The notes below the pieces were generated by a model. It saw only the letters and a list, made by a program, of their open reading frames with translations. It was not told the origin of the DNA and did not search any database. The translations under genes were made by a program, and so were the position numbers. This document shows, in pieces, positions 56,002 to 64,000 of a stretch of DNA of 64,000 nucleotides; position 1 is the first letter of the stretch, and each line of letters starts with the position of its first letter. The DNA comes from Sedimentibacter sp. (GTDB taxonomy: Bacteria; Bacillota; Clostridia; Tissierellales; Sedimentibacteraceae): NCBI GenBank assembly GCA_018436705.1, contig JAHDLA010000007.1, positions 1-64,000 of the forward strand. The letters run 5' to 3'.

Positions 56002-57171
56002 TTATACTTTAGAAAAGCCTTTTTCTAAATCTTCAATTATATCTTCTAAATCCTCTATTCCAACAGATAGTCTAACAAGTCCGTCTGTTATTCCACCTTT
56101 AAGTTTTTCTTCTTTTGGAACAGCAGCATGAGTCATTGAAGCAGGGTGCTGTATAAGTGAGTCCACTCCTCCAAGGCTTACGGCAAGTGATATCATTTCT
56201 AAGTTATTCAACAATTTTTCACCTGCTTCAAATCCGCCTTTTAACTCAAATGCAATCATCCCGCCGAAATTATCCATTTGCTTTTTTGCAAGTTCATGCT
56301 GAGGAAAGGATTCAAGTCCCGGATAATATACAACTGCTACTTTAGGATGAGATTCCAAATATTTTGCAACAGCCATAGCATTAGAGCAATGTTTTTCCAT
56401 TCTCAGTCCTAATGTCTTTAACCCTCTTGCTACTAACCATGCATCAAATGGCGAGCCTGTACCTCCTAAATTTACCAAGTATGGATTGTTAATTTTATTG
56501 ATATATTCTTTTTTACCCGTGATAATTCCTCCAACCACATCACCGTGACCATTTATATATTTTGTAGCGCTATAAACCGCAACGTCTGCGCCAAGTGTCA
56601 CAGGTCTTTGCAAATAAGGTGTTAGAAATGTATTGTCCACAATAAGCACTGCCCCGTGCTCATGCGTAATTTCTGCTACTTTTTTTATGTCAATCAATTC
56701 AAGCGTTGGGTTTGCCGGTGTTTCTATATATACAACCTTTGTATTAGATTTAAATGCTTTTCTAAACAACTCATAGTCGTTTATTTTAACATAATCTGAA
56801 TCAATTCCGTACGTTTTTATCACTTTATCAATAACCCCAACTGTACCTCCATATATACAGTCTGAGGATATGAAATGATCTCCGGATTTCATAAGACCTA
56901 AAAGCGCTGTAGATACAGCTGACATACCTGTACTTGTATAAACTCCTGAATCTGTTTCATCTAAGGCTGCCATTCTTCTGGCGATTTCATGAGTATTCGG
57001 ATTTCCTAGCCTTGTGTATTTATAGCCACCATCTCTGCCGGAAAACCTATCACCGCCTTGTGCGCAGTCATCAAATATAAATGTGGAAGTTTGATATATT
57101 GGTGTAATATGGGCACCGAACTGTTTATCATGAACTTCTCCAAAGTGCATAGCTTTTGTACTAAATTTCAT
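56002..57171 (-). CDS. Trans-sulfuration family PLP lyase
   Basis: 389 residues of the Cys/Met metabolism PLP family (cystathionine gamma-synthase, cystathionine lyase, methionine gamma-lyase). The PLP lysine is in YSATKYINGHGD, and YTRLGNPN and SSDCIYGGT match the family. The Cys that marks canonical methionine gamma-lyase in the YGCT-like loop is Gly here (YGGT), which argues against a standard methionine gamma-lyase. It overlaps patB by 4 bp and belongs to the sigma-54-controlled symporter operon, so catabolism of sulfur amino acids such as cystathionine or homocysteine is likely. Confidence 0.85.
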   Translation of the reverse strand: MKFSTKAMHFGEVHDKQFGAHITPIYQTSTFIFDDCAQGGDRFSGRDGGYKYTRLGNPNTHEIARRMAALDETDSGVYTSTGMSAVSTALLGLMKSGDHFISSDCIYGGTVGVIDKVIKTYGIDSDYVKINDYELFRKAFKSNTKVVYIETPANPTLELIDIKKVAEITHEHGAVLIVDNTFLTPYLQRPVTLGADVAVYSATKYINGHGDVVGGIITGKKEYINKINNPYLVNLGGTGSPFDAWLVARGLKTLGLRMEKHCSNAMAVAKYLESHPKVAVVYYPGLESFPQHELAKKQMDNFGGMIAFELKGGFEAGEKLLNNLEMISLAVSLGGVDSLIQHPASMTHAAVPKEEKLKGGITDGLVRLSVGIEDLEDIIEDLEKGFSKV

Positions 57172-58355
57172 ATTTCTGCTCCTTGTATGTTTTCTACAGC
57201 GGTTTTTAACCTATGTAATCCTTCTACAAGCATTGCTCTGGGACATGCTATATTAATTCTCATAAATCCGTTGCCCGCTTCTCCAAACCACCGCCCGCTG
57301 TCTAATGCTATCTTTGCTTTATTGAAGAATAGATCATCAATGTCGTCTTCGTCTAATCCCAGTTCTTTACAATTCAACCACATAAGATAGGTTGCCTCCA
57401 TCTTATAAGGAATAATCCCTTTTATATTCTCGCATATATAGTCGTAAACATAATTCATATTTTCTTCAAAAAAATCAACCAGATAATCTACATATTCTGC
57501 ACCTTGTTCATAAACAATCTGCGTAATTTCTCTGCTGAATGAATTGGAACGATTTAAATCCAATAACCCCAATTCTTTTCTGTACTCATTCATTCGCTCT
57601 CTATCCCAAATTATGCAATATGCCGAGTGCAGCCCAGCTATATTAAATGTCTTGCTAGGGGCCGTACATACAATTGAATTATCTTTATACTTTTTATCCA
57701 TATTTGCTATAGAGATATGCTTATTGCCTTTAAAAACCAAATCGAAATGTATTTCGTCGGAAACCAGCAGCACATTGTTTTCAAGACAAATATCTGAAAC
57801 TTTAATAAGTTCTTCTTTAGTCCATATTCTTCCTACCGGATTATGCGGGCTGCATAAAATCATCATGGTGCAATCCGGATCTTTCGCCTTTTCTTCAAGA
57901 TCCTCAAAATCCATCATATATTTTCCGTTATCAAATATTAACGTATTATCATTTACAACTCTGTTATTGCCTTCTATAATGCTTTTGAACGGATAATACA
58001 CCGGAGACTGCATAATTATTTTATCCATGGGTTTGGTGAATTTGCGAATCATTATATTAAGCAAAAACACCACTCCCGGCCCGTACTCAAGTTCATCTCT
58101 GTTCACTTCTATATCGTGCCTGTTTTTTAACCAGCCTATGATTGCATTATAAAACTCCGGCATTCTTTTAGTGTATCCAAACACGCCATGCTCTGCTCTT
58201 TTTACTAAAGCTTCTATCATAAAGTCTGGGCACTTCAGATCCATATCTGCTACCCAAAACGGCAAAAGATCCTTGCGTCCGAATTTGATGTCCATTTCCT
58301 CATATTTTACCGAACTTGTGTTGTTTCTATCAATTGTCAATTCTAAATTATACAT
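57168..58355 (-). CDS. patB: PatB/MalY-type cystathionine beta-lyase/aminotransferase
   Basis: 395 residues of the class I/II aminotransferase fold, MalY/PatB subgroup: start region MDIKFGRKDLLPFWVADMDLKCP, CSPHNPVGRIW, and the PLP lysine in APSKTFNIAGL. These C-S lyases cleave cystathionine or cysteine conjugates to pyruvate, ammonia and a thiol. Partner lyase and importer are encoded on either side. GGAGG precedes the ATG. Confidence 0.87.
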   Translation of the reverse strand: MYNLELTIDRNNTSSVKYEEMDIKFGRKDLLPFWVADMDLKCPDFMIEALVKRAEHGVFGYTKRMPEFYNAIIGWLKNRHDIEVNRDELEYGPGVVFLLNIMIRKFTKPMDKIIMQSPVYYPFKSIIEGNNRVVNDNTLIFDNGKYMMDFEDLEEKAKDPDCTMMILCSPHNPVGRIWTKEELIKVSDICLENNVLLVSDEIHFDLVFKGNKHISIANMDKKYKDNSIVCTAPSKTFNIAGLHSAYCIIWDRERMNEYRKELGLLDLNRSNSFSREITQIVYEQGAEYVDYLVDFFEENMNYVYDYICENIKGIIPYKMEATYLMWLNCKELGLDEDDIDDLFFNKAKIALDSGRWFGEAGNGFMRINIACPRAMLVEGLHRLKTAVENIQGAEI

Positions 58356-58375
58356 ACTTCCTCCATCTAAAGATA

Positions 58376-59662
58376 CTAAACCATAGTCTCTGCTTCTATT
58401 ATTTCTTCATCATGCATTTTATCAATCCAGTTCTTGCCTTCAACTCTTTTGGCGACCATCATTGCAGCTACCGCATCCCCGGTTGCATTAACCATTGTGG
58501 CTATCGCATCAGTCAGCATACCTATGGTAACTATTATAGGTATTACCTCTGTATTAAACCCATAGAATCCTACGATAATCAAGGATCCCATCATTCCTCC
58601 GCCGGGAATTCCGCTCATAACCACGCCGCTCATTACCGATAGTGCAATCGCCGTAGTCCATACCCCTAGTCCTGAAAACGGCATATTGAAAATCCCGAAT
58701 AGAAAAGCAATTTTCATAAGTGTCGTCAGTGCTGTGCCATCCATGTGTATTGTTGCTCCCAGAGGCAATACAATGTCTGCTATATCTTTAGGAACTCCCA
58801 TCCTTTTAGTTCCTGCCAAATTTGTAGGTAATGTGGCTATAGAGCTCTGCGTCGCCAATGAAGTTATAAATGCAGGGAAAATATTTTTGTAAAATAGTTT
58901 AATACCTCTGATTCCTCCCGCATAATAAGCGTATGCTGTAAATGCGATTAAGAAGTAGAATATGCATATAGGGAAAAACATAACCACTGCCTTGGTATAT
59001 GCTCCTAAAAGCTCGGAACCATAGGTTCCTATCAAAGATGCAAAGTATGCACCCAATCCAATCGGAGCATACAACATAATGATATTTATCATTTTCATTA
59101 ATGCATCGGCACAAATATCAAGCACATCTACCACAGGATTATTAATCAATCCTCTTTTCTTACTAACATAGCTGATACAATAACCAAATGTCATTGCAAA
59201 AATTATAAGCGGAAGCATCGCATTTCTTGATAAGATCAAATTAAAATCATTCACTGAAAGCGCTTTTACCACTTGATCCATCATATTCATTTGTGATGAC
59301 TCTTCATAAACTCCCATATCGATATTAACACCATCAGCAGGCGGAACAATTGTTACCACAGCAATAATGAATATAGAAGCTATAATTCCTGTTATAAAAA
59401 ATATTGCAACAGTATTGCCAAGTATCTTACCAAGCCTTTTCATATTTGACATCTTTGCTATAGAACTTGATAGACTAAAAAACACAAGCGGTACTACAGC
59501 AGTAAACATAAAATTTAAAAATATTTGACCAAATGGTTCCAGAACTTTTGCCTTTTCACCATATACCAATCCTATAATACAACCGACTGTGATACCAATA
59601 ATCAATAGTATCATGGATTTATAAGATTTTAGTACAGACTTTGTGGTAATTTTAGCTGACAT
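58376..59662 (-). CDS. Dicarboxylate/amino acid:cation symporter
   Basis: 428 residues of the GltP/DctA (DAACS) family with eight transmembrane helices and two re-entrant loops; the Ser-rich loop LFFSLSSSIAKM and the substrate motif region GATIHMDGTAL are visible. Members import glutamate, aspartate, C4-dicarboxylates, serine or cystine. With two C-S lyases downstream, cystine or a related sulfur compound (TcyP-like) is an attractive substrate, by inference. ATG at 59662 follows GGAGG with 6-nt spacing. First gene of the operon. Confidence 0.85.
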   Translation of the reverse strand: MSAKITTKSVLKSYKSMILLIIGITVGCIIGLVYGEKAKVLEPFGQIFLNFMFTAVVPLVFFSLSSSIAKMSNMKRLGKILGNTVAIFFITGIIASIFIIAVVTIVPPADGVNIDMGVYEESSQMNMMDQVVKALSVNDFNLILSRNAMLPLIIFAMTFGYCISYVSKKRGLINNPVVDVLDICADALMKMINIIMLYAPIGLGAYFASLIGTYGSELLGAYTKAVVMFFPICIFYFLIAFTAYAYYAGGIRGIKLFYKNIFPAFITSLATQSSIATLPTNLAGTKRMGVPKDIADIVLPLGATIHMDGTALTTLMKIAFLFGIFNMPFSGLGVWTTAIALSVMSGVVMSGIPGGGMMGSLIIVGFYGFNTEVIPIIVTIGMLTDAIATMVNATGDAVAAMMVAKRVEGKNWIDKMHDEEIIEAETMV

Positions 59663-59725
59663 AAAGACCTCCAATAATATTATATTTTTTCTTAACTGAC
59701 ACTATCTACCTCCTTGCATATACAA

Positions 59726-59743
59726 TAGCAAATAATATGCCAA
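59726..59743 (-). promoter_or_regulatory. Sigma-54 promoter of symporter-patB-lyase operon
   Basis: Minus strand TTGGCATATTATTTGCTA: GG (59740-59741), 10 bp, GC (59728-59729). It lies about 65 bp before the symporter start and close to the activator gene upstream. Confidence 0.85.
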
Positions 59744-59834
59744 TTCTTTAATTCGAATATAATAAATCAATGCACTGTAATAACAACAATTTTTATTTTA
59801 CTGGAATTTTTTTCAGCATTTCAATATTTTTATT

Positions 59835-59875
59835 AAAAGGGTTATATGGCGATGCGTTCGCCATATAACCCTTTT
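59835..59875 (-). terminator. Strong hairpin at the end of activator gene 4
   Basis: A perfect 18-bp stem (59835-59852 with 59858-59875) with a 5-nt loop overlaps the stop codon of the activator. The minus-strand T-tract is only four T, so it could be a terminator, an enhancer palindrome for the sigma-54 promoter about 110 bp away, or both. Confidence 0.6.
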
Positions 59876-61928
59876 AACCAAAGTTCACTTGTTTCATTTC
59901 TTCAATCAATTCTATCCCTTTTTTTGTTATTGTACTGCCACCACGTCCGACAGATACATTAATATAACCATACCTGCTTAAATCTGTTAAAATCTTTCTT
60001 ACATCATATTCGCTTAAAAATCTGTTATTTTCAAATGCCTTCATGGATATACTTTTCCTTCCGAGCTTCACTCTATCTTTAAATGCATTGTAATACTGAT
60101 TTAAAACAAAGCTTTCATCATTTGTCAAATTTAATAAGTTGATTTCATTTTCTTTATCTACAGTTTCTTTTAAAAATGTCTTCATGTGATATGGCAAGTG
60201 ATCCAAAGTAATAAGCCTGACTCCGATGTTATCAAAATATTCTACGCAGTTTCTAAGCTCTCTGATGTTACCCTGCCAAGTATAGTTATTTACAAAGTTA
60301 ATTACTTCTGCAGATAATTCAAATTTACAACCATGCATTTCCTTAAAATACTCAAATAGCACACTAATATCCTCAATTCTCTCTCTAAGAGGCGGTATGT
60401 TGATAGGCAAAACATTCAATCTGAAATATAAATCTTTCCTAAAAAGACCCTTTTCAACCTGTTCATATAAATTTTTATTTGTAGCAGCAATAATTCGCAC
60501 ATTGACTTTTATAACCATGCTTCCGCCCACACGCATAACTTCTTTTTCCTGAATTACTCTCAACAATCTTACCTGTAAATCTATCGGCATTTCGCCTATT
60601 TCATCAAGAAAAAGAGTACCATTATTTGCAAGCTCAAAAATGCCTATCTTCCCACTCTTCGAAGCTCCTGAAAAAGCTCCGCTTTCATATCCGAAGAGTT
60701 CGCTTTCCAGTAAATTAGGTGATAGTGCAGCACAATTGATAGCCACAAACTGTTTATCCCTTATGTGCGAGGCATTATGAATGGCCTGTGCTACCAGTTC
60801 TTTGCCCGTTCCGCTTTCTCCTGTAATTAAAACCCCCGATTTCGAATTTCCCATACGAATTACTAGTTTTTTAACCTCTTCAATTTCTTTACTTTTACCT
60901 ATTATATTAGAAACATCATATTTAGCTATATGTCCTTTGTTCGCCAGTTGCAGCCTCAGCATATTTTGAGCAGTTTCCTGAGATTCAAAACTTTCCATAA
61001 TAACATACGCACCATTATCTACTCCATCATTTTCGTTTAATCCGGAAACAGGAAATATGGACATTGTAATATTTTTTTCATTTATTTTAATTAACTTATT
61101 AATAATTTGTTTTTTTGTCTTTAAATATTCTTCAAACTCAATCTCTGGTAATACTTCATTGATATATTTCCCAATGTATGCAGTGTTTTTGCCAATTAGC
61201 TTTCTCGCATTTTCATTAAAGCTTTCAATAACAGCATCCTCCCCTACTCCAATAACTCCCTTATTCATAATAGATAACAAAGTATTAAACTGATTTTTCA
61301 GTGTTTTTGATTTGCTGATAAAAAATTCAAATCCTTTATCCGAAGAAACAAGCTCATCAAAATAATCAAGTATCCTTCTGTCAGTAAGTACGTTTTCCAT
61401 TTGAAGCTTTATGGCAATATCAACCAATGTATTTTTATCTATAGCTCTATGTCCAAGATCCAGTATAGTTTCTACCCCAGCCGGCACGTATCTCTCTTCA
61501 CCGGTTGTGATAGCCGCCTTTAAATCAGGCACTGCCTTCATATTCGGAAATACAGGTATCAGTTCATAATCATCAAAGCCAAGCTGATAAAGTAATGCAA
61601 TTGTTTCAATACACATTTCGAAGCTCAGGTTTACCAGCATTACTTTTTTATCAATAACGGTATCCTTCAGCATATTGTAACCGTTTTTTGAAAGAGTCAG
61701 TTTCGTTATGACAATAGGTATATTCTTATCTATATCTTTTCTGAGAACCTCATATTGTGAATAAGTGCTTATGAGTAAAACATCGATGTCTTTAATATCT
61801 TTTACATTATTTATATCAAAAGAATAATTGACTATCTCTATATCATCATTAAAAACCTTAAGCAGTTGCCTTTTATATTCACTGCCGACATCTTTGCTCT
61901 CAGTAACAATACCAAGTCTTTTTTTCAT
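59874..61928 (-). CDS. Sigma-54 activator 4 with PrpR-like sensor and winged-helix tail
   Basis: 684 residues. The N-terminal region (about 1-190) resembles the PrpR-type sensor fold, followed by PAS (about 215-320), AAA+ (about 340-570; Walker A GESGTGKE at 370-377, FLDEIGEM) and an atypical C-terminus with a winged-helix-like region (SEYDVRKILTDLSRYGYINVSVGRGG) instead of a Fis HTH. The contact loop is GAFSGA (417-422), Ser replacing Thr. Directly upstream of the symporter-patB-lyase operon, which has a sigma-54 promoter, so this is its likely activator. GGAG precedes the ATG. Confidence 0.87.
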   Translation of the reverse strand: MKKRLGIVTESKDVGSEYKRQLLKVFNDDIEIVNYSFDINNVKDIKDIDVLLISTYSQYEVLRKDIDKNIPIVITKLTLSKNGYNMLKDTVIDKKVMLVNLSFEMCIETIALLYQLGFDDYELIPVFPNMKAVPDLKAAITTGEERYVPAGVETILDLGHRAIDKNTLVDIAIKLQMENVLTDRRILDYFDELVSSDKGFEFFISKSKTLKNQFNTLLSIMNKGVIGVGEDAVIESFNENARKLIGKNTAYIGKYINEVLPEIEFEEYLKTKKQIINKLIKINEKNITMSIFPVSGLNENDGVDNGAYVIMESFESQETAQNMLRLQLANKGHIAKYDVSNIIGKSKEIEEVKKLVIRMGNSKSGVLITGESGTGKELVAQAIHNASHIRDKQFVAINCAALSPNLLESELFGYESGAFSGASKSGKIGIFELANNGTLFLDEIGEMPIDLQVRLLRVIQEKEVMRVGGSMVIKVNVRIIAATNKNLYEQVEKGLFRKDLYFRLNVLPINIPPLRERIEDISVLFEYFKEMHGCKFELSAEVINFVNNYTWQGNIRELRNCVEYFDNIGVRLITLDHLPYHMKTFLKETVDKENEINLLNLTNDESFVLNQYYNAFKDRVKLGRKSISMKAFENNRFLSEYDVRKILTDLSRYGYINVSVGRGGSTITKKGIELIEEMKQVNFG

Positions 61929-62114
61929 AATATCAGTTCTCCATATAATTTATATACATTACTTATTCATAGCTTCAAGCACATTTATAAATATAGATTA
62001 ATTATTTTTTACATTGTACCACAAACTTTTTAAGTTGAAAACGTTTTATTATTTGACTGCTATAAAATAGAAAATACATTGATAAAGCTGTTGCCCTTAT
62101 TAATATTACACTTT

Positions 62115-62675
62115 TCAGTGCTTATTGAAATTGATATTAAATATATATTCTTTTCTTGGAAATACTGATTCGTCATAATCCATATTTATTACTTTTCTTC
62201 CCTTTGTTCTTGCATATTCGATTAAATTATCTAGACAGCTTGTACCTTCCCCGAAAAATATGATATATTTAGATTTATTTATCATGTATTGATTTCGTTT
62301 TTTCATACAGTCATCGGTGTAGTGGTATTGCAGAAGAACTTCTCTGTCGATTTTATTCATAATTGAATAATATTTGTTTCTTTGCCCTCCTGTCCAGTTT
62401 ATAGAATGGTTTTCGTATGGCAATATGCCTTCCAGCGTCAACTGCGGATACTTTTCTTTCAGCTCTATTACAGCTTCGGCGGCATACTGCTCAAAGCCTA
62501 TATTCATTCCGCCTAAAAAATGTGACACATGTGAATTTTCAACTAAATCGATGATATTATTTTTAGTTCTTGACTTAATAAGCTCATAGCAAGAAGCATC
62601 TTCTTGTACTACTATTTTTTTGACACTGCATCCTCCGATGATACAGCAAGTATCTAATTTACTATAATTTTTCAA
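62115..62675 (-). CDS. SLOG/YpsA-like (DUF1273) family protein
   Basis: About 186 residues from a TTG at 62675 with GAGGTG 6 nt upstream; an in-frame TTG at 62696 is the alternative. The core has FLGGMNIGFEQYAAEAV, LEGILPYE, then the YTDDCMKKRNQYMI helix and IIFFGEGTS, matching the Rossmann-like SLOG superfamily (YpsA/DprA relatives) thought to bind nucleotide-type ligands. Function is unknown; some SLOG proteins act in stress or anti-phage signalling. Divergent from an XRE regulator with a palindromic operator in between, so probably repressed by it. Confidence 0.7.
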   Translation of the reverse strand: MKNYSKLDTCCIIGGCSVKKIVVQEDASCYELIKSRTKNNIIDLVENSHVSHFLGGMNIGFEQYAAEAVIELKEKYPQLTLEGILPYENHSINWTGGQRNKYYSIMNKIDREVLLQYHYTDDCMKKRNQYMINKSKYIIFFGEGTSCLDNLIEYARTKGRKVINMDYDESVFPRKEYIFNINFNKH

Positions 62676-62708
62676 GTATTGCACCTCATTTCTCAAATAA
62701 CTTTTAAA

Positions 62709-62760
62709 TACGCTGTCAGCGTAATTATATAATTATAGCTTATTTAATACGCTGATAGCA
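62709..62760. promoter_or_regulatory. Divergent promoter region with palindromic operators
   Basis: A perfect 15-bp palindrome TACGCTG-T-CAGCGTA (62709-62723) is followed 24 bp later by an imperfect second copy beginning TACGCTGATAGC (62748-62759). TATAAT at 62728-62733 is between them. This is a typical two-operator layout for autoregulation by the adjacent XRE protein and control of the divergent SLOG gene. Confidence 0.65.
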
Positions 62761-62788
62761 ATAGCTAATATATAAAAGAGGTGATTTA

Positions 62789-63148
62789 ATGGAAGAAAAT
62801 ATCACGCTTCAAATCGGCAAGCGCCTGCGTAAGCGACGAGAAAAATTTAATATGACAAGAGAAGTCTTCGCAGAAAAAGCCGGAATTTCTCCTCAGTTTT
62901 TAGCTGAGATAGAAAACGGGAAAAAAGGAATGTCTGTGACAACACTTTATAAAATATGCAATAATTTTAAAATCTCTGCAGATTATTTGTTATTCGGAAC
63001 AATGCCTCCTAAACCTTTATCCGAGACCACAAAAGAAGCTGTACCGATTCTATCTGAGCCTTACCGCTCATACACAGAAGATATCATTGAAATCGTAAAT
63101 GATATAATAAATGAATCGCAGGGAAAATACAAAAAAAGTAAACACTAA
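62789..63148 (+). CDS. XRE-family transcriptional regulator
   Basis: 119 residues. Residues about 8-65 form a Cro/C1-type HTH (MTREVFAEKAGISPQFLAEIENG); the remainder is a short helical tail with a Lys-rich end, possibly for dimerisation. AGAGGTG precedes the ATG. It is divergently arranged with the SLOG gene across palindromic operators, so it most likely represses both itself and that gene. Confidence 0.87.
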   Translation: MEENITLQIGKRLRKRREKFNMTREVFAEKAGISPQFLAEIENGKKGMSVTTLYKICNNFKISADYLLFGTMPPKPLSETTKEAVPILSEPYRSYTEDIIEIVNDIINESQGKYKKSKH

Positions 63149-63245
63149 AAAATATAACAAGTGCTTACTTAAGAAATGAAAATTTTGTTTTTACAGTCAT
63201 AATTTTGCAACAATATACAGCAAAAAACCGCGTATTATTTTTATG

Positions 63246-63299
63246 AACCGACCCCCAAAAGTTAGACTAAAAAATCTAACAATTGGAGGTCGGTTTTTT
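63246..63299 (+). repeat. Hairpin resembling an IS3-family end, or terminator
   Basis: AACCGACC (63246-63253) pairs with GGTCGGTT (63288-63295), with inner stems CCAA/TTGG and GTTAG/CTAAC (63261-63265 with 63276-63280), and a T-run to 63299. The arm beginning CCGACCCCCAAAAGTTAGAC resembles the terminal repeats I recall from IS3-family elements, suggesting a remnant IS end or a small derived element. It can also act as a terminator between the flanking genes. No transposase is adjacent. Confidence 0.5.
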
Positions 63300-63343
63300 A
63301 ATTTTTCTATTTCAGTAATACACTTAAATTCTTTGATAGGTCT

Positions 63344-64000
63344 TTAATTATTTATAGGTAATTTAATTCTTATTGGTTCATCCAAAAATATTATTGGAGC
63401 AAGAGACCTTTGCAAAACAACTTTACCGCCTTGAGGATATTTTACTGTAATTAATGTTTCCATTTGAGAATTGTATGAAGAAGTCCCTTCGCCATCAAGT
63501 CTATATGCATTCCCATCTGTATCCTTATAGTCATGATTAAACATTTGAAAATTATCTTCATTTGCTGTTTGGGTTGAAAAAACTAATGTGGCGTCATCAG
63601 ACTCCTTAATAACTTGTTTTAACTCTAACCCTTCAATATTGGGAGTTATTGTTTTATTATCTATATCAACGGTTATAAATTCTTCATCTTTGTTTAATAT
63701 ACGAACTCCCTTAATCAGCAGCTCTTGTTTTTTAGGTGCATCAAAATAATTGGATTCAATAAAGATGCGCATCCATTTATTTTCAACATCATTTGTAGAA
63801 CTAAAGCCGTTGCTATTACCTTTTAAAATTTTATAATTATCCTGAACAACTTCTAACTCAAGCCCTTTAATAAAAGCAAAATTTTCATCTGGAAATGAAA
63901 AGTTCACTTCTGTTCCTGTAGGGTATACTTTCATATCCTCCACTATAATATTTTGATCGAGCATTGTATATCTCTTGTTTATTTCATAAGTTTTGGGCTC
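63344..64000 (-). CDS. DUF4179/DUF5643-type protein, C-terminal part (cut by window edge)
   Basis: The reading frame is open from the stop at 63344 through the right edge at 64000, giving at least 219 residues; an internal ATG at 63964 is not the true start. The sequence resembles the beta-rich C-terminal domain found after DUF4179 in Firmicute membrane-anchored proteins, often linked to ECF sigma factor operons as anti-sigma-like partners (MKVYPTGTEVNFSF, GGKVVLQRSLAP). The N-terminal part with the presumed membrane anchor lies outside the window. Confidence 0.65.
   Translation of the reverse strand, partial: EPKTYEINKRYTMLDQNIIVEDMKVYPTGTEVNFSFPDENFAFIKGLELEVVQDNYKILKGNSNGFSSTNDVENKWMRIFIESNYFDAPKKQELLIKGVRILNKDEEFITVDIDNKTITPNIEGLELKQVIKESDDATLVFSTQTANEDNFQMFNHDYKDTDGNAYRLDGEGTSSYNSQMETLITVKYPQGGKVVLQRSLAPIIFLDEPIRIKLPINN

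Noticed and set aside
1..64000. CRISPR arrays, rRNA genes, prophage or intact transposons
   Set aside because: No regularly spaced repeats, rRNA-like sequence, transposase or phage structural genes were seen in the window.

Overview
The window looks like a chromosomal segment of a low-GC, spore-forming, anaerobic Firmicute of the Clostridia/Tissierellia type. An amino-acid fermenter of the Sedimentibacter kind is my best guess, but this is inference and no 16S gene is present. Supporting traits are strong AGGAGG ribosome binding sites, an Asn-type T-box before aspS-gatCAB, a LysM/GH18 enzyme of the spore-cortex family, a type III glutamine synthetase, an ANTAR antiterminator, four sigma-54 activators and an ornithine-racemase-like enzyme.

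Layout. 0-10.3 kb is mostly housekeeping: an SDR oxidoreductase behind a promoter with an inverted-repeat operator, a membrane XRE regulator, tRNA-Leu(CAA), rmuC, asd, a glycoside-hydrolase-like lipoprotein, purA, and an overlapping trio of DUF5685, J-domain and membrane proteins. 10.4-17.4 kb holds an M20 amidohydrolase and a phosphate operon (pstC-pstA-pstB-phoU-phoB-phoR) that lacks pstS. 17.4-27.5 kb holds a TPR-GAF-GGDEF cyclase, an NhaC antiporter, a 629-residue glutamine-synthetase-family protein, a HAD phosphatase, two poorly known proteins and the LysM/GH18 enzyme.

27.8-35.5 kb is a nitrogen-assimilation locus. Type III glnN is divergent from a five-gene operon: a glutamate synthase split into three polypeptides, glnA, and an ANTAR protein whose receiver domain lacks the phosphoacceptor Asp. 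Both divergent leaders carry the same hexaloop hairpin (loop AAAGGC, A at 1 and G at 4) overlapping an intrinsic terminator. This is the expected RNA target of the ANTAR protein encoded at the end of the operon.

35.6-50.2 kb and 56.0-61.9 kb contain three sigma-54 modules, each pairing a transporter and amino-acid or peptide-type enzymes with adjacent activators. They are rocB-permease, an opine-dehydrogenase-family/M20/YfcC/N-acyl-D-amino-acid-deacylase/racemase cluster, and symporter-patB-PLP lyase. Each has a GG-N10-GC promoter. In two modules a palindrome lies about 84 bp upstream of the -24 element, touching or abutting the end of an activator gene. The second cluster is visibly more A/T-rich than its surroundings and is the best candidate for an undescribed pathway.

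The remainder includes a 41-residue Cys-rich protein with ten consecutive prolines (50.2 kb), the aspS-gatCAB operon, a SLOG/XRE divergent pair with a palindromic operator, an IS3-end-like hairpin, and the C-terminal part of a DUF4179/DUF5643-type protein running off the right edge. No CRISPR array, rRNA, intact transposase or prophage was seen.
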